Source: Modestobacter altitudinis (GTDB lineage: Bacteria > Actinomycetota > Actinomycetes > Mycobacteriales > Geodermatophilaceae). Taken from it: a stretch of DNA of 57,956 nt. Location: the NCBI RefSeq assembly GCF_005930475.1, contig NZ_SJEW01000027.1, positions 1 to 57,956 on the forward strand, in the 5' to 3' direction. The position numbers were made by a program, and so were the translations under genes. The notes under the pieces were generated by a model, which did no database searches, had not been told where the DNA came from, and worked only from the letters and a program-made list of their open reading frames with translations. Each line of letters opens with the position of its first letter. Within the stretch, counting starts at the first letter, position 1. Below, in pieces: positions 41,003 to 48,692 of the stretch.

Positions 41003-41033
41003 GGGGCCGCCCCGGTGTCCCCGGGGCGGCCCC
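41003..41033. terminator. Terminator of the alkaline phosphatase gene
   Basis: Thirteen-base perfect arms (GGGGCCGCCCCGG 41003-41015 and 41021-41033) with a 5-base loop, just past the phosphatase stop on the minus strand. Symmetrical, so usable from both directions. Confidence 0.75.
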
Positions 41034-41037
41034 GTGC

Positions 41038-42372
41038 TCAGCGGCCGAACAGCGCCTCGTGCACCACGTCGTGCAGGTGCGTGTTCGGGTGGTAGCCGAC
41101 CAGGGCGTCGCTGCCGACGCCCTCGGCGGTGACCACGGTCGGGACGCCGGTGTGGCCGGACGTCGTCCAGTCCAGGACGAACTCCTCGTCGCTGTCGGCG
41201 ACCGCGAACGGGCCGTCCTCACCGGAGATCTGGTCCTCGACGGCCGGGGTGCCGTCCAGCGTCCCGCCGGGGCCGCTCTCGTCGGCGTCGTCGACGTCCT
41301 CGACGGTCAGGCCGCCGCACTCGTGGTCACCGGTGACGATGAGCAGGGTGTCCGGGTGCTCGGCGACGTAGTCCCGGGCGACCTGCACCGCGTCGTCCAG
41401 CGCGGCCATGGCCTGCAGCATGCGGGTGGCGTTGTTGGCGTGGGACATCTCGTCCACCGCCTCCTCCTCGACCAGCAGGAAGAAGCCGTCGCGGTCCGCG
41501 GAGAGGGTGTCCAGCGCCTTCGAGGTCATGTCGGCCAGCGGCACGACCGGGTCGTACTCGTCGCCCTCGCCCTCCGGGCGCTGCTGGAACATCTCCTCGT
41601 TGGAGAAGAGGCCGAGCAGCTGGTCGCCCTCGGCCGCCTCGAGCGAGGCGGCGTCGGTGACGTACTCGTAGCCCAGGCCCTGCGCCTCGGCGACCAGGTC
41701 GCCCCGGGTGCTGCGGCTGACCTCCGGGTCGGTCTCGCTGCCCTGCTCCGCCGCGGTGCGCGGGGCGTAGACGCCCTCGTTGCCGGCGGGCAGCCACCAG
41801 TCCTCGCCGCCACCCAGGATGACCTCGGGCTTGGTGACCTCGAGGTACTGCTCGGCGATCTGGTCCTGCAGGCCGCGGTCGGGGGTGTTGGCGAAGAAGG
41901 CGGCGGGGGAGGCGTCGGTGACCTGGGCGGTGGTCACGATGCCGGTGGCCTTGCCTGCGGCCTCCGCCTCGGCGCCCAGGGTGACCAGCGGGTTGCCGTC
42001 CACGTCGACGCTGATCGCCCCGTTGTAGGTCTTCTCACCGGTCGCCCACGCGGTCGCCGCAGCGGCGGAGTCGGTGATCGTGTCGTCCGGGTCCCGCGGG
42101 TCGGTGGTCTCCAGGCCGGTCACCGGCAGGGAGTCCATCGCCAGGTCGCCCTCGAAGCCGGCCAGGGCGAGCCGCGCGGCCTCCCGGTGGGCGGCGCCCA
42201 TGCCATCGCCGTTGACGAAGATGACGTTGCGCGGGTGCCCGTGGCCGTGGCCGTTGTCGTTTCCGCCGGCCAGGGCGGTGGTGGGCAGTGCGACCGCGAC
42301 GGCAGCGCCGACGAGTGCGGCAGCCAGGGCGGCGGGCACGGCCCGCCGACGGGCGATCCGGTTGATCGACAT
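41038..42372 (-). CDS. phoA: Secreted alkaline phosphatase (PhoA type)
   Basis: A 444-residue exported phosphomonoesterase. A signal peptide ends at about A33-L-A35 (IARRRAVPAALAAALVGA then TTALA). His/Gly-rich residues follow. The catalytic core is intact: metal Asp in VNGDGMG, nucleophile Ser102 in TITDSAAAATAW, EEEAVDEMSHANNATRM, VTGDHECGGLT and the zinc His in TTSGHTGVPTV. The Arg-x-Arg-Arg before the hydrophobic core is only Tat-like; E. coli PhoA uses Sec. ATG 42372 has GGAGAGGA in front. A four-unit PHO box ends 55 bases upstream, indicating PhoP control under phosphate starvation. Confidence 0.93.
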   Translation of the reverse strand: MSINRIARRRAVPAALAAALVGAAVAVALPTTALAGGNDNGHGHGHPRNVIFVNGDGMGAAHREAARLALAGFEGDLAMDSLPVTGLETTDPRDPDDTITDSAAAATAWATGEKTYNGAISVDVDGNPLVTLGAEAEAAGKATGIVTTAQVTDASPAAFFANTPDRGLQDQIAEQYLEVTKPEVILGGGEDWWLPAGNEGVYAPRTAAEQGSETDPEVSRSTRGDLVAEAQGLGYEYVTDAASLEAAEGDQLLGLFSNEEMFQQRPEGEGDEYDPVVPLADMTSKALDTLSADRDGFFLLVEEEAVDEMSHANNATRMLQAMAALDDAVQVARDYVAEHPDTLLIVTGDHECGGLTVEDVDDADESGPGGTLDGTPAVEDQISGEDGPFAVADSDEEFVLDWTTSGHTGVPTVVTAEGVGSDALVGYHPNTHLHDVVHEALFGR

Positions 42373-42426
42373 CAGGTCCTCTCCGCGCCGGGCCCCGCGC
42401 CCGGTCGCACCGGCGACGCTGTGCGA

Positions 42427-42470
42427 GAGCTGCGAACGGGATGTGAGCCAGTGCTGGACACCTGGTGAAC
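42427..42470 (-). promoter_or_regulatory. PHO box (PhoP direct repeats) upstream of phoA
   Basis: On the minus strand four 11-base units follow one another without gaps: GTTCACCAGGT (42460-42470), GTCCAGCACTG, GCTCACATCCC and GTTCGCAGCTC (42427-42437). The first seven bases of each approximate GTTCACC, the Streptomyces PhoP direct-repeat core, with the same 11-base period. It lies 55-98 bases upstream of the phoA ATG. The remaining part of the 42373-42613 divergent region also contains GTTGCT-CTC-AGCAAC at 42515-42529, an inverted repeat facing the SDR gene. Confidence 0.7.
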
Positions 42471-42613
42471 AGCCGGGTGGACCCCGCTCGGCGGGCACGG
42501 TGTGCGGCTGGTTCGTTGCTCTCAGCAACCTGCTCTGGATGCCGGTGTGCCAGGTCGGCGCCGGTCCCGCAGAGTGGACGACGGCCGCACCCTGCGGCGG
42601 AGGAGAGGCACCC

Positions 42614-43372
42614 ATGACCGAGAGCAGCTCACCGCTTGCCGGGAAGGTCGCCCTGGTCACCGGAGCGTCGTCGGGGATCGGTGCGGCGACGGCGGTCGCG
42701 CTGGCCGGGGCCGGTGCCGCCGTGGCGATCGGGGCCCGGCGCCGGGACCGGCTGGACGCGCTGGCGGCCGAGCTCCGCGACGGCGGTGCGCACGTGCTGC
42801 AGCTGGACCTCGACGTGACCGACGAGCACGCCTGCACGGCTGCGGTGGCGCGCACCCGGGCAGAGCTCGGTGGGCTCGACGTCCTGGTCAACAACGCCGG
42901 GGTCATGCTGCTGGGCACGATCGTCGGCGCGGACACCGAGGACTGGCGCCGGATGCTGCAGACCAACGTCATGGGCGTGCTCTACATGACCGCGGCGGCG
43001 ATCGACGGCATGGTCGCGCAGGGGTCGGGCGACATCGTGAACATGTCCAGCGTCGCCGGCCGGCAGGCCCGCGCAGGCGCCGGGGTCTACAACGCCAGCA
43101 AGTGGGCGGTCAACGCGTTCAGCGAGTCGCTCCGCCAGGAGGTCACCCAGCGCGGCGTGCGGGTGGGCCTGGTCGAGCCCGGCGCCGTGGCCACCGAGCT
43201 GACCGACCACATCACCCAGCCCGACGCCAAGGCCGGCGCGCAGCGGATGTACACCGACATGGTGCCCCTCCAGGCCGAGGACATCGCCCGCGCGGTGCTC
43301 TACCTGGTCACCCAGCCGGCGCACGTGGCGGTCAACGAGGTGCTCGTCCGCCCCACCGCCCAGCAGCGCTGA
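42614..43372 (+). CDS. Short-chain dehydrogenase/reductase
   Basis: A 252-residue classical SDR. NADP-binding TGASSGIG is near residue 18 and NNAG near residue 95. The catalytic Ser is in NMSSVAGRQ and YNASK supplies the catalytic Tyr and Lys. ARRRDR after the first beta-alpha-beta unit suggests NADP preference. Similar proteins include YdfG-like serine/3-hydroxy acid dehydrogenases and clavaldehyde-type SDRs; the substrate is unknown. ATG 42614 has GGAGGAGAGG upstream. It is convergent with the following gene, with only 6 bases between stops. Confidence 0.9.
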   Translation: MTESSSPLAGKVALVTGASSGIGAATAVALAGAGAAVAIGARRRDRLDALAAELRDGGAHVLQLDLDVTDEHACTAAVARTRAELGGLDVLVNNAGVMLLGTIVGADTEDWRRMLQTNVMGVLYMTAAAIDGMVAQGSGDIVNMSSVAGRQARAGAGVYNASKWAVNAFSESLRQEVTQRGVRVGLVEPGAVATELTDHITQPDAKAGAQRMYTDMVPLQAEDIARAVLYLVTQPAHVAVNEVLVRPTAQQR

Positions 43373-43378
43373 GCCCGC

Positions 43379-43777
43379 TCAGCCGGCCTCGAGCACCCGC
43401 TTGAGGGTGGCGAGGTCGGCGGTCACGGCACTGATGTCGGCCGACCACGCGTCGTCGCTGACGCCCGGCTGGCGCCGCAGCGTGAACACCACCTCACTGG
43501 TCCCGCCGTCGGCGAGCACCCGTACCGGGTTGGTCGTCACGGACCCGTCGGGCGCGACGACGTCGTGGTCGAGGACGCCGTACTCGTTGACCGGGACGAA
43601 CCGCACCAGGACCCGGCCCATCGGGGAGTCGGCCACCCACTCGCCGCGCTCCCGGCGGATCCCCGCGGCCAGGCCGGCCGCCCACTCCGGCAGGTGGGCA
43701 GGGTCCCGGACGTAGGCGTACACCTGGCCCGCCGGTCGCTGGATGGACACGGTCAGGTGGCGGGACTCCGTCGGCAT
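43379..43777 (-). CDS. SRPBCC-family protein
   Basis: A 132-residue START/Bet v1-like helix-grip protein. Recognisable features: an opening beta strand HLTVSIQRPAGQVYAYVRDP followed by HLPEWAAGL, then alternating strands (VLVRFVPVNEYGVLDHDVV, SEVVFTLRRQPG) and a long C-terminal helix (DISAVTADLATLKRVLEAG). Such proteins bind hydrophobic ligands or act as polyketide cyclase-like enzymes; the ligand is unknown. The ATG at 43777 gives the conserved start. No operon partner. Confidence 0.8.
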   Translation of the reverse strand: MPTESRHLTVSIQRPAGQVYAYVRDPAHLPEWAAGLAAGIRRERGEWVADSPMGRVLVRFVPVNEYGVLDHDVVAPDGSVTTNPVRVLADGGTSEVVFTLRRQPGVSDDAWSADISAVTADLATLKRVLEAG

Positions 43778-43903
43778 GCCGGCATGGTGCCGCACGGCAC
43801 CGACAGCCCGGGGGGACCGCAACGATCCGGCCGATGTCCGGGGCAGGACGGCCAGCCGCAGTGCCACGGCCGGAAACCGCCGGTCCCCGTCGGGGGGTGT
43901 CCC

Positions 43904-43909
43904 TAGGGT
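43904..43909 (+). promoter_or_regulatory. Candidate -10 element for leaderless EamA transporter gene
   Basis: TAGGGT seven bases before the GTG start; no ribosome binding site. Same layout as other leaderless candidates here. Confidence 0.35.
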
Positions 43910-43916
43910 CCTCCTC

Positions 43917-44834
43917 GTGCCCACCGCGACCCGCGCCCCGCTGACCCTGCTCGCCGTCGCGGTCACCGTGCTGGCCTGGGCGTCGGCGTTCATCGGCATC
44001 CGGGCGGTGGGGGAGGACCTCTCGCCCGGCGCACTGGCGTTGGGCAGGCTCGCCGTCGGCACGGTCGTGCTCGGCGCGCTGCTCGCCCCGCGGGGCTGGA
44101 CCCGGCCCACCGCCGGGGAGTGGCGGCTGCTGGCCGTCTGCGGGGTCGGCTGGTTCGGCATCTACAACCTGGCGCTCAACGCCGCCGAGCAGCACCTCGA
44201 CGCCGGAACCACCGCGATGCTGGTGAACATCGGTCCGGTGCTCATCGCGGTCTTCGCCGGGCTGCTGCTGGGTGAGGGCTTCCCGCGCTGGCTGGTCGTG
44301 GGGCTCGGCGTCGCGTTCTGCGGGGTCCTGCTCATCGGCTTCGCCACCCGGGACGCCGGGGCCGACCTCGCCGGCGTCGTGCTCTGCGTGGTCGCCGCGG
44401 TCACCTACGCCGGTGGGGTGGTCGCGCAGAAGCCGCTGCTGCGCCGGCTCCCGCCGCTGCAGGTGACCTTCACCGCCTGCGCGATGGGGGCGGTGTGCTG
44501 CCTGCCGTGGGCCGGTGCCCTGGTCGACGACCTGGGATCGTCGCCCGCCTCCTCGATCTGGGGGATGGTCTACCTCGGCGCCGTCCCCACGGCCCTGGCC
44601 TTCAGCACCTGGGCCTACGCGCTGTCCCGGATGAACGCCGGCCGGCTGGGCGCGACGACGTACCTGGTGCCCCCGATCGTCGTGCTGCTCGGCTGGTGGC
44701 TGCTCGACGAGGTGCCGCCGGCGCTCGCCGTCGTCGGCGGGGTGGTCTGCCTCGCCGGTGTCGCGCTCTCCCGCCGGCGCGGGCGGGTGCCCGCGCCGGT
44801 CGCGGTGCCCCAGGAGGCCGGCTCCACCGTCTGA
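43917..44834 (+). CDS. EamA/DMT-family transporter
   Basis: A 305-residue integral membrane protein with ten hydrophobic segments arranged as two five-helix EamA repeats (about 10-140 and 150-285). Typical segments are LAWASAFIGIRAVGEDLSPG in the first repeat and YLGAVPTALAFSTWAYALSR in the second, followed by YLVPPIVVLLGWWLLDE. Members export amino acids, nucleosides or other metabolites; substrate unknown. It precedes a CodA-like amidohydrolase by 39 bases on the same strand, but that gene has its own leaderless promoter signature. Confidence 0.9.
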   Translation: MPTATRAPLTLLAVAVTVLAWASAFIGIRAVGEDLSPGALALGRLAVGTVVLGALLAPRGWTRPTAGEWRLLAVCGVGWFGIYNLALNAAEQHLDAGTTAMLVNIGPVLIAVFAGLLLGEGFPRWLVVGLGVAFCGVLLIGFATRDAGADLAGVVLCVVAAVTYAGGVVAQKPLLRRLPPLQVTFTACAMGAVCCLPWAGALVDDLGSSPASSIWGMVYLGAVPTALAFSTWAYALSRMNAGRLGATTYLVPPIVVLLGWWLLDEVPPALAVVGGVVCLAGVALSRRRGRVPAPVAVPQEAGSTV

Positions 44835-44861
44835 GGACACCGGGACGACATCTGCGCCTGT

Positions 44862-44867
44862 TACGAC
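44862..44867 (+). promoter_or_regulatory. Candidate -10 element for leaderless amidohydrolase gene
   Basis: TACGAC six bases before the GTG at 44874, followed by TGTCCG. This closely resembles the def layout (TACGAT, CGTCCG, GTG). It implies an independent promoter within the short spacer after the EamA gene. Confidence 0.45.
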
Positions 44868-44873
44868 TGTCCG

Positions 44874-46088
44874 GTGACCACCTCCGCCGGTGCCGGGTCC
44901 CTGATCGTGACCGAGGCGCGGCTGCGCGACGGGACCGTCGTCGACGTCCGGTGCGCGGACGGGCTGGTGGCCGCGCTCGCCCCCGCCGGGGAGCTGCCCC
45001 GGACGGCCGGGGTCCCGGTGGTCGACGCCGCCGGCGGGCTGGTCACCGAGCCGTTCGTGGACGCGCACCTGCACCTGGACAAGGTGCGCACGCTGCCGTG
45101 GGTCGGTGACGCGGCGCTGCAGGCCTACACCGGCGACGGGATGGCCGACTCCGCCCGCGGCATCGACCTGGCCCGGGCGGTCAAGGCGCAGTACAGCGTC
45201 GAGCGGCTGCTGCCCGCCGTCCGGCAGGCGCTCGCCGACGGCGCACGGCACGGCGTGCTGCACGTCCAGGCCTTCGCCGACGTCGACACCGCTGCCGGGC
45301 TGGTGGGCGTGCAGGCGGTGCTCGCCGCACGCGAGGAGTTCCGCGGCCGGGTGGACGTCTCGGTGGTCGCCTTCCCGCAGGACGGCGTGCTCCGCGACCC
45401 GGGTGCCGACGACCTGGTGGAGGAGGCGCTCGCGCTCGGGGCCGACGTCGTCGGCGGGATCCCGTGGATCGAGGCGACCGTGGCCGATCAGGAGGCGCAC
45501 GTCGAGTGGGCGTGCGCGCTCGCCGCCCGGCTGGGCCGGCGGGTCGCCATGCTCACCGACGACGCCTCCGACCCGGCCTCGGACACGACCCGGATGCTGG
45601 CCGAGGCCCTGCGGCGGCACGGACTGCAGGGCCGCGGCGTGGCCTGTCACGCCCGCGCGCTGGGCCACTACGACCCCGCGCGGCAGACCGCGGTGCTCGA
45701 ACTCGCCCGCGAGGTCGGGCTGGGGCTGGTCAGCGACCCGCACACCGGTCCGGTGGCGCTGCCGGTCGAGCGCGCGGTCGCGCTGGGTGTCGACGTCGCG
45801 CTGGGGCAGGACGACATCGAGGACGCCTACTACCCGTTCGGCCGGCACAGCCTGCTGGAGGTCGCCTTCCTGGCCGCGCACCTGCTCGACATGCGCACCG
45901 CGCGGCAGCAGGAGGTGCTCGTCGACCTGGTGACGACGTCGGCCGCCCGGGTGCTCGGGCTGCCGTCCTACGGGCTGCGCGTCGGCGGCCCCGCCGACCT
46001 GCTCGTGCACGACGCGACCCGCACGGTCGACCTGCTGGCGCACCACGCCCCGCCACGGGTGGTGGTGCGCGGCGGCAGGGTGCTGTGA
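44874..46088 (+). CDS. CodA-like amidohydrolase with altered metal site
   Basis: A 404-residue amidohydrolase related to E. coli cytosine deaminase along its length: HLHLDK with H65 and H67, VDVSVVAFPQDGVL (the CodA FPQ substrate loop), GADVVGGIPWIE, CHARALGHYD with H259, and LGQDDIEDAYYPFG with the metal Asp. Where CodA has its iron-ligand His and catalytic Glu (VHCDE), this protein reads MLTDD (residues 226-230), so both appear replaced. It may act on another substrate with a different metal arrangement, or be inactive. Alignment is by eye. It ends one base from the convergent arsR. Confidence 0.85.
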   Translation: MTTSAGAGSLIVTEARLRDGTVVDVRCADGLVAALAPAGELPRTAGVPVVDAAGGLVTEPFVDAHLHLDKVRTLPWVGDAALQAYTGDGMADSARGIDLARAVKAQYSVERLLPAVRQALADGARHGVLHVQAFADVDTAAGLVGVQAVLAAREEFRGRVDVSVVAFPQDGVLRDPGADDLVEEALALGADVVGGIPWIEATVADQEAHVEWACALAARLGRRVAMLTDDASDPASDTTRMLAEALRRHGLQGRGVACHARALGHYDPARQTAVLELAREVGLGLVSDPHTGPVALPVERAVALGVDVALGQDDIEDAYYPFGRHSLLEVAFLAAHLLDMRTARQQEVLVDLVTTSAARVLGLPSYGLRVGGPADLLVHDATRTVDLLAHHAPPRVVVRGGRVL

Positions 46089-46089
46089 C

Positions 46090-46452
46090 TCAGCGCCCGC
46101 CGGGGAGCGCGTCGGTCACGCGGGCCAGTGCGCCGGGGACGAGCGAGTAGTACGCCCAGACACCTCGCTTGTCCCGCTGCAGGAACCCGGCGTCGACGAG
46201 CACCTTCAGGTGGTGGGAGACCGTCGGCTGGGACAGTCCCAGCGGGTCGGTGAGGTCGCAGACGCAGACCTCGCGCCCGTCGTTGCCGGCGACCAGGGAC
46301 AGCACCCGCAGCCGCGCGGGGTCGGCCAGCGCCTTGAGCGTGCGGGCGAGGTCGCCGGCCCGTTCGGCGTCCATCGCCCTGGTGACCTCGGCAGGGGAGC
46401 AGGCGGTGCTCGGCCGCTCCAGGAGCGGCAACTCTGTTCGCCTGTTGTCCAC
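46090..46452 (-). CDS. arsR: Arsenic-responsive repressor ArsR (CVCDL type)
   Basis: A winged-helix repressor of 120 residues. The As(III) site CVCDL (C63, C65) lies at the start of the recognition region, followed by the DNA-binding LSQPTVSHHLKVL and LQRDKRGVWAYYSL wing. The GTG at 46452 is chosen because GATACT (-10) lies six bases upstream with TCGACA 17 bases further, a leaderless arrangement. The open frame continues upstream to 46515 but that part covers the promoter. Divergent from acr3; released by arsenite or antimonite. Confidence 0.92.
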   Translation of the reverse strand: MDNRRTELPLLERPSTACSPAEVTRAMDAERAGDLARTLKALADPARLRVLSLVAGNDGREVCVCDLTDPLGLSQPTVSHHLKVLVDAGFLQRDKRGVWAYYSLVPGALARVTDALPGGR

Positions 46453-46458
46453 CAGGCC

Positions 46459-46487
46459 AGTATCAGCCGGACATTGACGACTGTCGA
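46459..46487 (-). promoter_or_regulatory. arsR promoter, leaderless
   Basis: On the minus strand: TCGACA (46487-46482), 17-base spacer, GATACT (46464-46459), six bases, then the GTG. This is the best complete -35/-10 pair in the window. The -35 overlaps a TGTCGATA word that recurs in the nearby operator. Confidence 0.6.
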
Positions 46488-46510
46488 TACCCCAGGCATC
46501 CTCGTCCGCA

Positions 46511-46526
46511 GACATCGATCGATGTC
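46511..46526. promoter_or_regulatory. Candidate ArsR operator
   Basis: GACATCGATCGATGTC is a perfect 16-base palindrome between arsR and acr3, followed by a further GATG. A related word TGTCGATA occurs at 46482-46489 over the arsR -35. Two linked sites would let ArsR repress both divergent genes. Confidence 0.55.
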
Positions 46527-46551
46527 GATGACCTGGAGGAGTGCTCCCTGC

Positions 46552-47682
46552 ATGAGTGACACCGTTGCCGAGAGCCCCCGGTCCGGTACCGATCTGACGA
46601 CCCCGGTCCTCGCCCGGCTGTCCACGCTGGACCGCTTCCTGCCGGTCTGGATCATCGTGGCGATGGCCGCCGGCCTGCTGCTCGGCCGGCTCATCCCCGG
46701 CCTGGACGACGCACTCGAGGCGGTGCAGGTCGGTGACGTGAGCCTGCCCATCGCGATCGGGCTGCTGCTGATGATGTACCCCGTACTGGCCAAGGTGCGG
46801 TACTCCGAGCTCGACCGGGTGACCGGTGACCGGAAGCTGCTGGTCGCCTCGCTGGTGCTGAACTGGCTGATCGGCCCGGCGCTGATGTTCGGCCTGGCGT
46901 GGGCGCTGCTGCCCGACCTGCCCGAGTACCGGACCGGGCTGATCATCGTGGGGCTGGCCCGCTGCATCGCCATGGTGCTGATCTGGAACGACCTGTCCTG
47001 CGGTGACCGGGAGGCCGCTGCGGTCCTGGTCGCGATCAACTCGGTGTTCCAGATCGTCGCCTTCGCCGCGCTCGGCTGGTTCTACCTGCAGGTGCTGCCC
47101 GGCTGGCTGGGGCTGTCGACGACGTCGGCGGACTTCAGCGTCTGGGCCATCGTGCTGTCGGTGCTGGTGTTCCTCGGCATCCCGCTGGTCGCGGGCTTCC
47201 TGACTCGGACGATCGGGGAGCGCACCAAGGGCCGCACCTGGTACGAGAGCCGCTTCCTGCCGAGGATCGGGCCGGTCGCGCTGTACGGGCTGCTGTTCAC
47301 CATCGTCATGCTCTTCGCGCTGCAGGGCGACGCCATCACCTCCCAGCCCTGGGACGTCGTCCGGATCGCGCTGCCGCTGCTGGCCTACTTCGCGCTGATG
47401 TTCGGCGGCTCGTTCCTGCTCGGCATGCGGCTGCGGCTGGGCTACGCCAAGACCGCGACCCTGGCCTTCACCGCCGCTGGCAACAACTTCGAGCTCGCCA
47501 TCGCGGTCGCGATCGGCACCTTCGGCGTCACTTCCGGCCAGGCGCTGGCCGGTGTCGTCGGCCCGCTGATCGAGGTGCCGGTCCTGGTGGCGCTCGTCTA
47601 CGTCTCGCTCTGGGCCGCCCGGCGCTGGTTCCCCGGTGACCCGACCGTCCCGGCCCGCATCGACGAGGGAGCGTCCCGATGA
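46552..47682 (+). CDS. acr3: Arsenite efflux transporter ACR3
   Basis: A 376-residue, ten-segment membrane protein of the BASS superfamily that expels arsenite. The two essential residues of the family are present: Cys138 in GLARCIAMVLIWNDL and Glu314 in NNFELAIAVAIG. LPIAIGLLLMMYPVLAKVRY is also typical. ATG 46552 has GGAGGAG upstream, about ten bases away. The stop overlaps the first arsC by four bases, so efflux and reduction are co-translated. Confidence 0.95.
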   Translation: MSDTVAESPRSGTDLTTPVLARLSTLDRFLPVWIIVAMAAGLLLGRLIPGLDDALEAVQVGDVSLPIAIGLLLMMYPVLAKVRYSELDRVTGDRKLLVASLVLNWLIGPALMFGLAWALLPDLPEYRTGLIIVGLARCIAMVLIWNDLSCGDREAAAVLVAINSVFQIVAFAALGWFYLQVLPGWLGLSTTSADFSVWAIVLSVLVFLGIPLVAGFLTRTIGERTKGRTWYESRFLPRIGPVALYGLLFTIVMLFALQGDAITSQPWDVVRIALPLLAYFALMFGGSFLLGMRLRLGYAKTATLAFTAAGNNFELAIAVAIGTFGVTSGQALAGVVGPLIEVPVLVALVYVSLWAARRWFPGDPTVPARIDEGASR

Positions 47683-48329
47683 CCCAGACCGACCAGACCG
47701 CCGGCTTCCCCGGACTGCTGGATCCCAACCTGGTGCTGCGGCGCCACGTCGAGGACCTCTCGGCCCGCTTCACGGGGATGGTGAGCCCCGAGACCGTCGA
47801 GCGGATGGTGTTCGAGTCCTACGCCGCACTCGGCCGCACCGCCAAGGTCAAGGCCCACCTGCCGGTGCTCACCTGTCGCTTCGCGACCGAGCGGCTCACC
47901 GCCCTCGCGCAGGCCAAGGGAGTGCTGGCCAAGGAAGCCCCCGAGGTCCTGTTCATCTGCGTGCAGAACGCCGGGCGCTCGCAGCTGGCCGCCGCCATGG
48001 TGGAGCACCTCTCGGAGGGGCGCGTGCACGTCCGATCCGCCGGGTCCATGCCCGCCGACGAGATCGACCCCGTCGTCCTCGAGGTGCTGACCGCCCGCGG
48101 GATGGTGGTGACCGACGCCTTTCCCAAGCCGCTCACCGACGACGTCGTCCAGGCCGCCGACGTGGTCATCACCATGGGCTGCGGCGATGCCTGCCCGGTC
48201 TACCCCGGCAAGCGCTACCTGGACTGGGACGTTCCCGACCCGGCCGGCCAGGACCCGGCTGCGGTCGACGCGATCGCCACCGACATCGAGACCCGCGTCC
48301 GGGGGCTCCTCTCCGAGCTCGGCGCATGA
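47679..48329 (+). CDS. arsC: Arsenate reductase (LMW-phosphatase type) with N-terminal helical domain
   Basis: Reduces arsenate, probably with mycothiol/mycoredoxin. Of 216 residues, about 1-85 form an added all-helical domain (DPNLVLRRHVEDLSARFTGM, ERLTALAQAKGVL) of the three-helix-bundle dimerisation type found in actinobacterial ArsC. The catalytic P-loop is C94-VQNAG-R100. The acidic loop [20 protein letters not shown] contains the CGDAC cysteines of arsenate-mycothiol transferases. ATG 47679 overlaps acr3. Confidence 0.9.
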   Translation: MTQTDQTAGFPGLLDPNLVLRRHVEDLSARFTGMVSPETVERMVFESYAALGRTAKVKAHLPVLTCRFATERLTALAQAKGVLAKEAPEVLFICVQNAGRSQLAAAMVEHLSEGRVHVRSAGSMPADEIDPVVLEVLTARGMVVTDAFPKPLTDDVVQAADVVITMGCGDACPVYPGKRYLDWDVPDPAGQDPAAVDAIATDIETRVRGLLSELGA

Positions 48330-48692
48330 GCCGCCGGCTGGTCGTCGTCGGCGGCAGCGACGCCGGCATCTCCGCCGGCCTGCGCGCCCGCGAGCTCGAC
48401 CCGACCGCTGAGGTCACGCGACACCGGTCGGCTGCTCGGCGCGCAACTGGTCGGCCGGCTGGGCAGCGAGATCGCCAAGCGGGCCGATGTCTTCGCCACG
48501 GCGCTGTTCCATGCCATGACCGTGGAGGGCATGGCCGACCTGGACCTGGCCTACACCCCGCCGCTGGGTTCACCCTGGGACGCAGTCCAGATCGCCGCCC
48601 AGGCCTGGAGCCGTGAACACCGACCGCCCAGCATCGACGCCCTGCCGTCGGTTCTCAGCCGAACCGACGCCGTGAGCAAGGAGACCCCGTGA
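48326..48692 (+). pseudogene. FAD/NAD-dependent oxidoreductase remnant (internal deletion)
   Basis: ATG 48326 overlaps the arsC stop and opens with a flavoprotein dinucleotide-binding start (SRRLVVVGGSDAGISAGLRA, then RELDPTAEVT). At about 48417-48420 the reading jumps to the third codon phase, which then encodes the C-terminus of the same protein type: GRLLGAQLVGRLGSEIAKRA, then ALFHAMTVEGMADLDLAYTP and SPWDAVQIAAQAW, ending with TGA 48690-48692. The central 300 or so residues (rest of the FAD domain, NAD domain) are missing. The N- and C-terminal ends still keep the GTGA-type overlaps with both neighbours, showing that the intact gene once sat in this operon. It resembles CoA-disulfide-reductase-like enzymes. 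Confidence 0.85.

Noticed and set aside
40793-41037. Small open frame between the permease and phosphatase
   Set aside because: Product is Gly/Arg/Pro-rich without family resemblance and it runs into the antisense of phoA.
43494-46046. 850-codon antisense open frame across the EamA and amidohydrolase genes
   Set aside because: Low-complexity shadow of two clearly recognisable genes; no family resemblance and no start signal.
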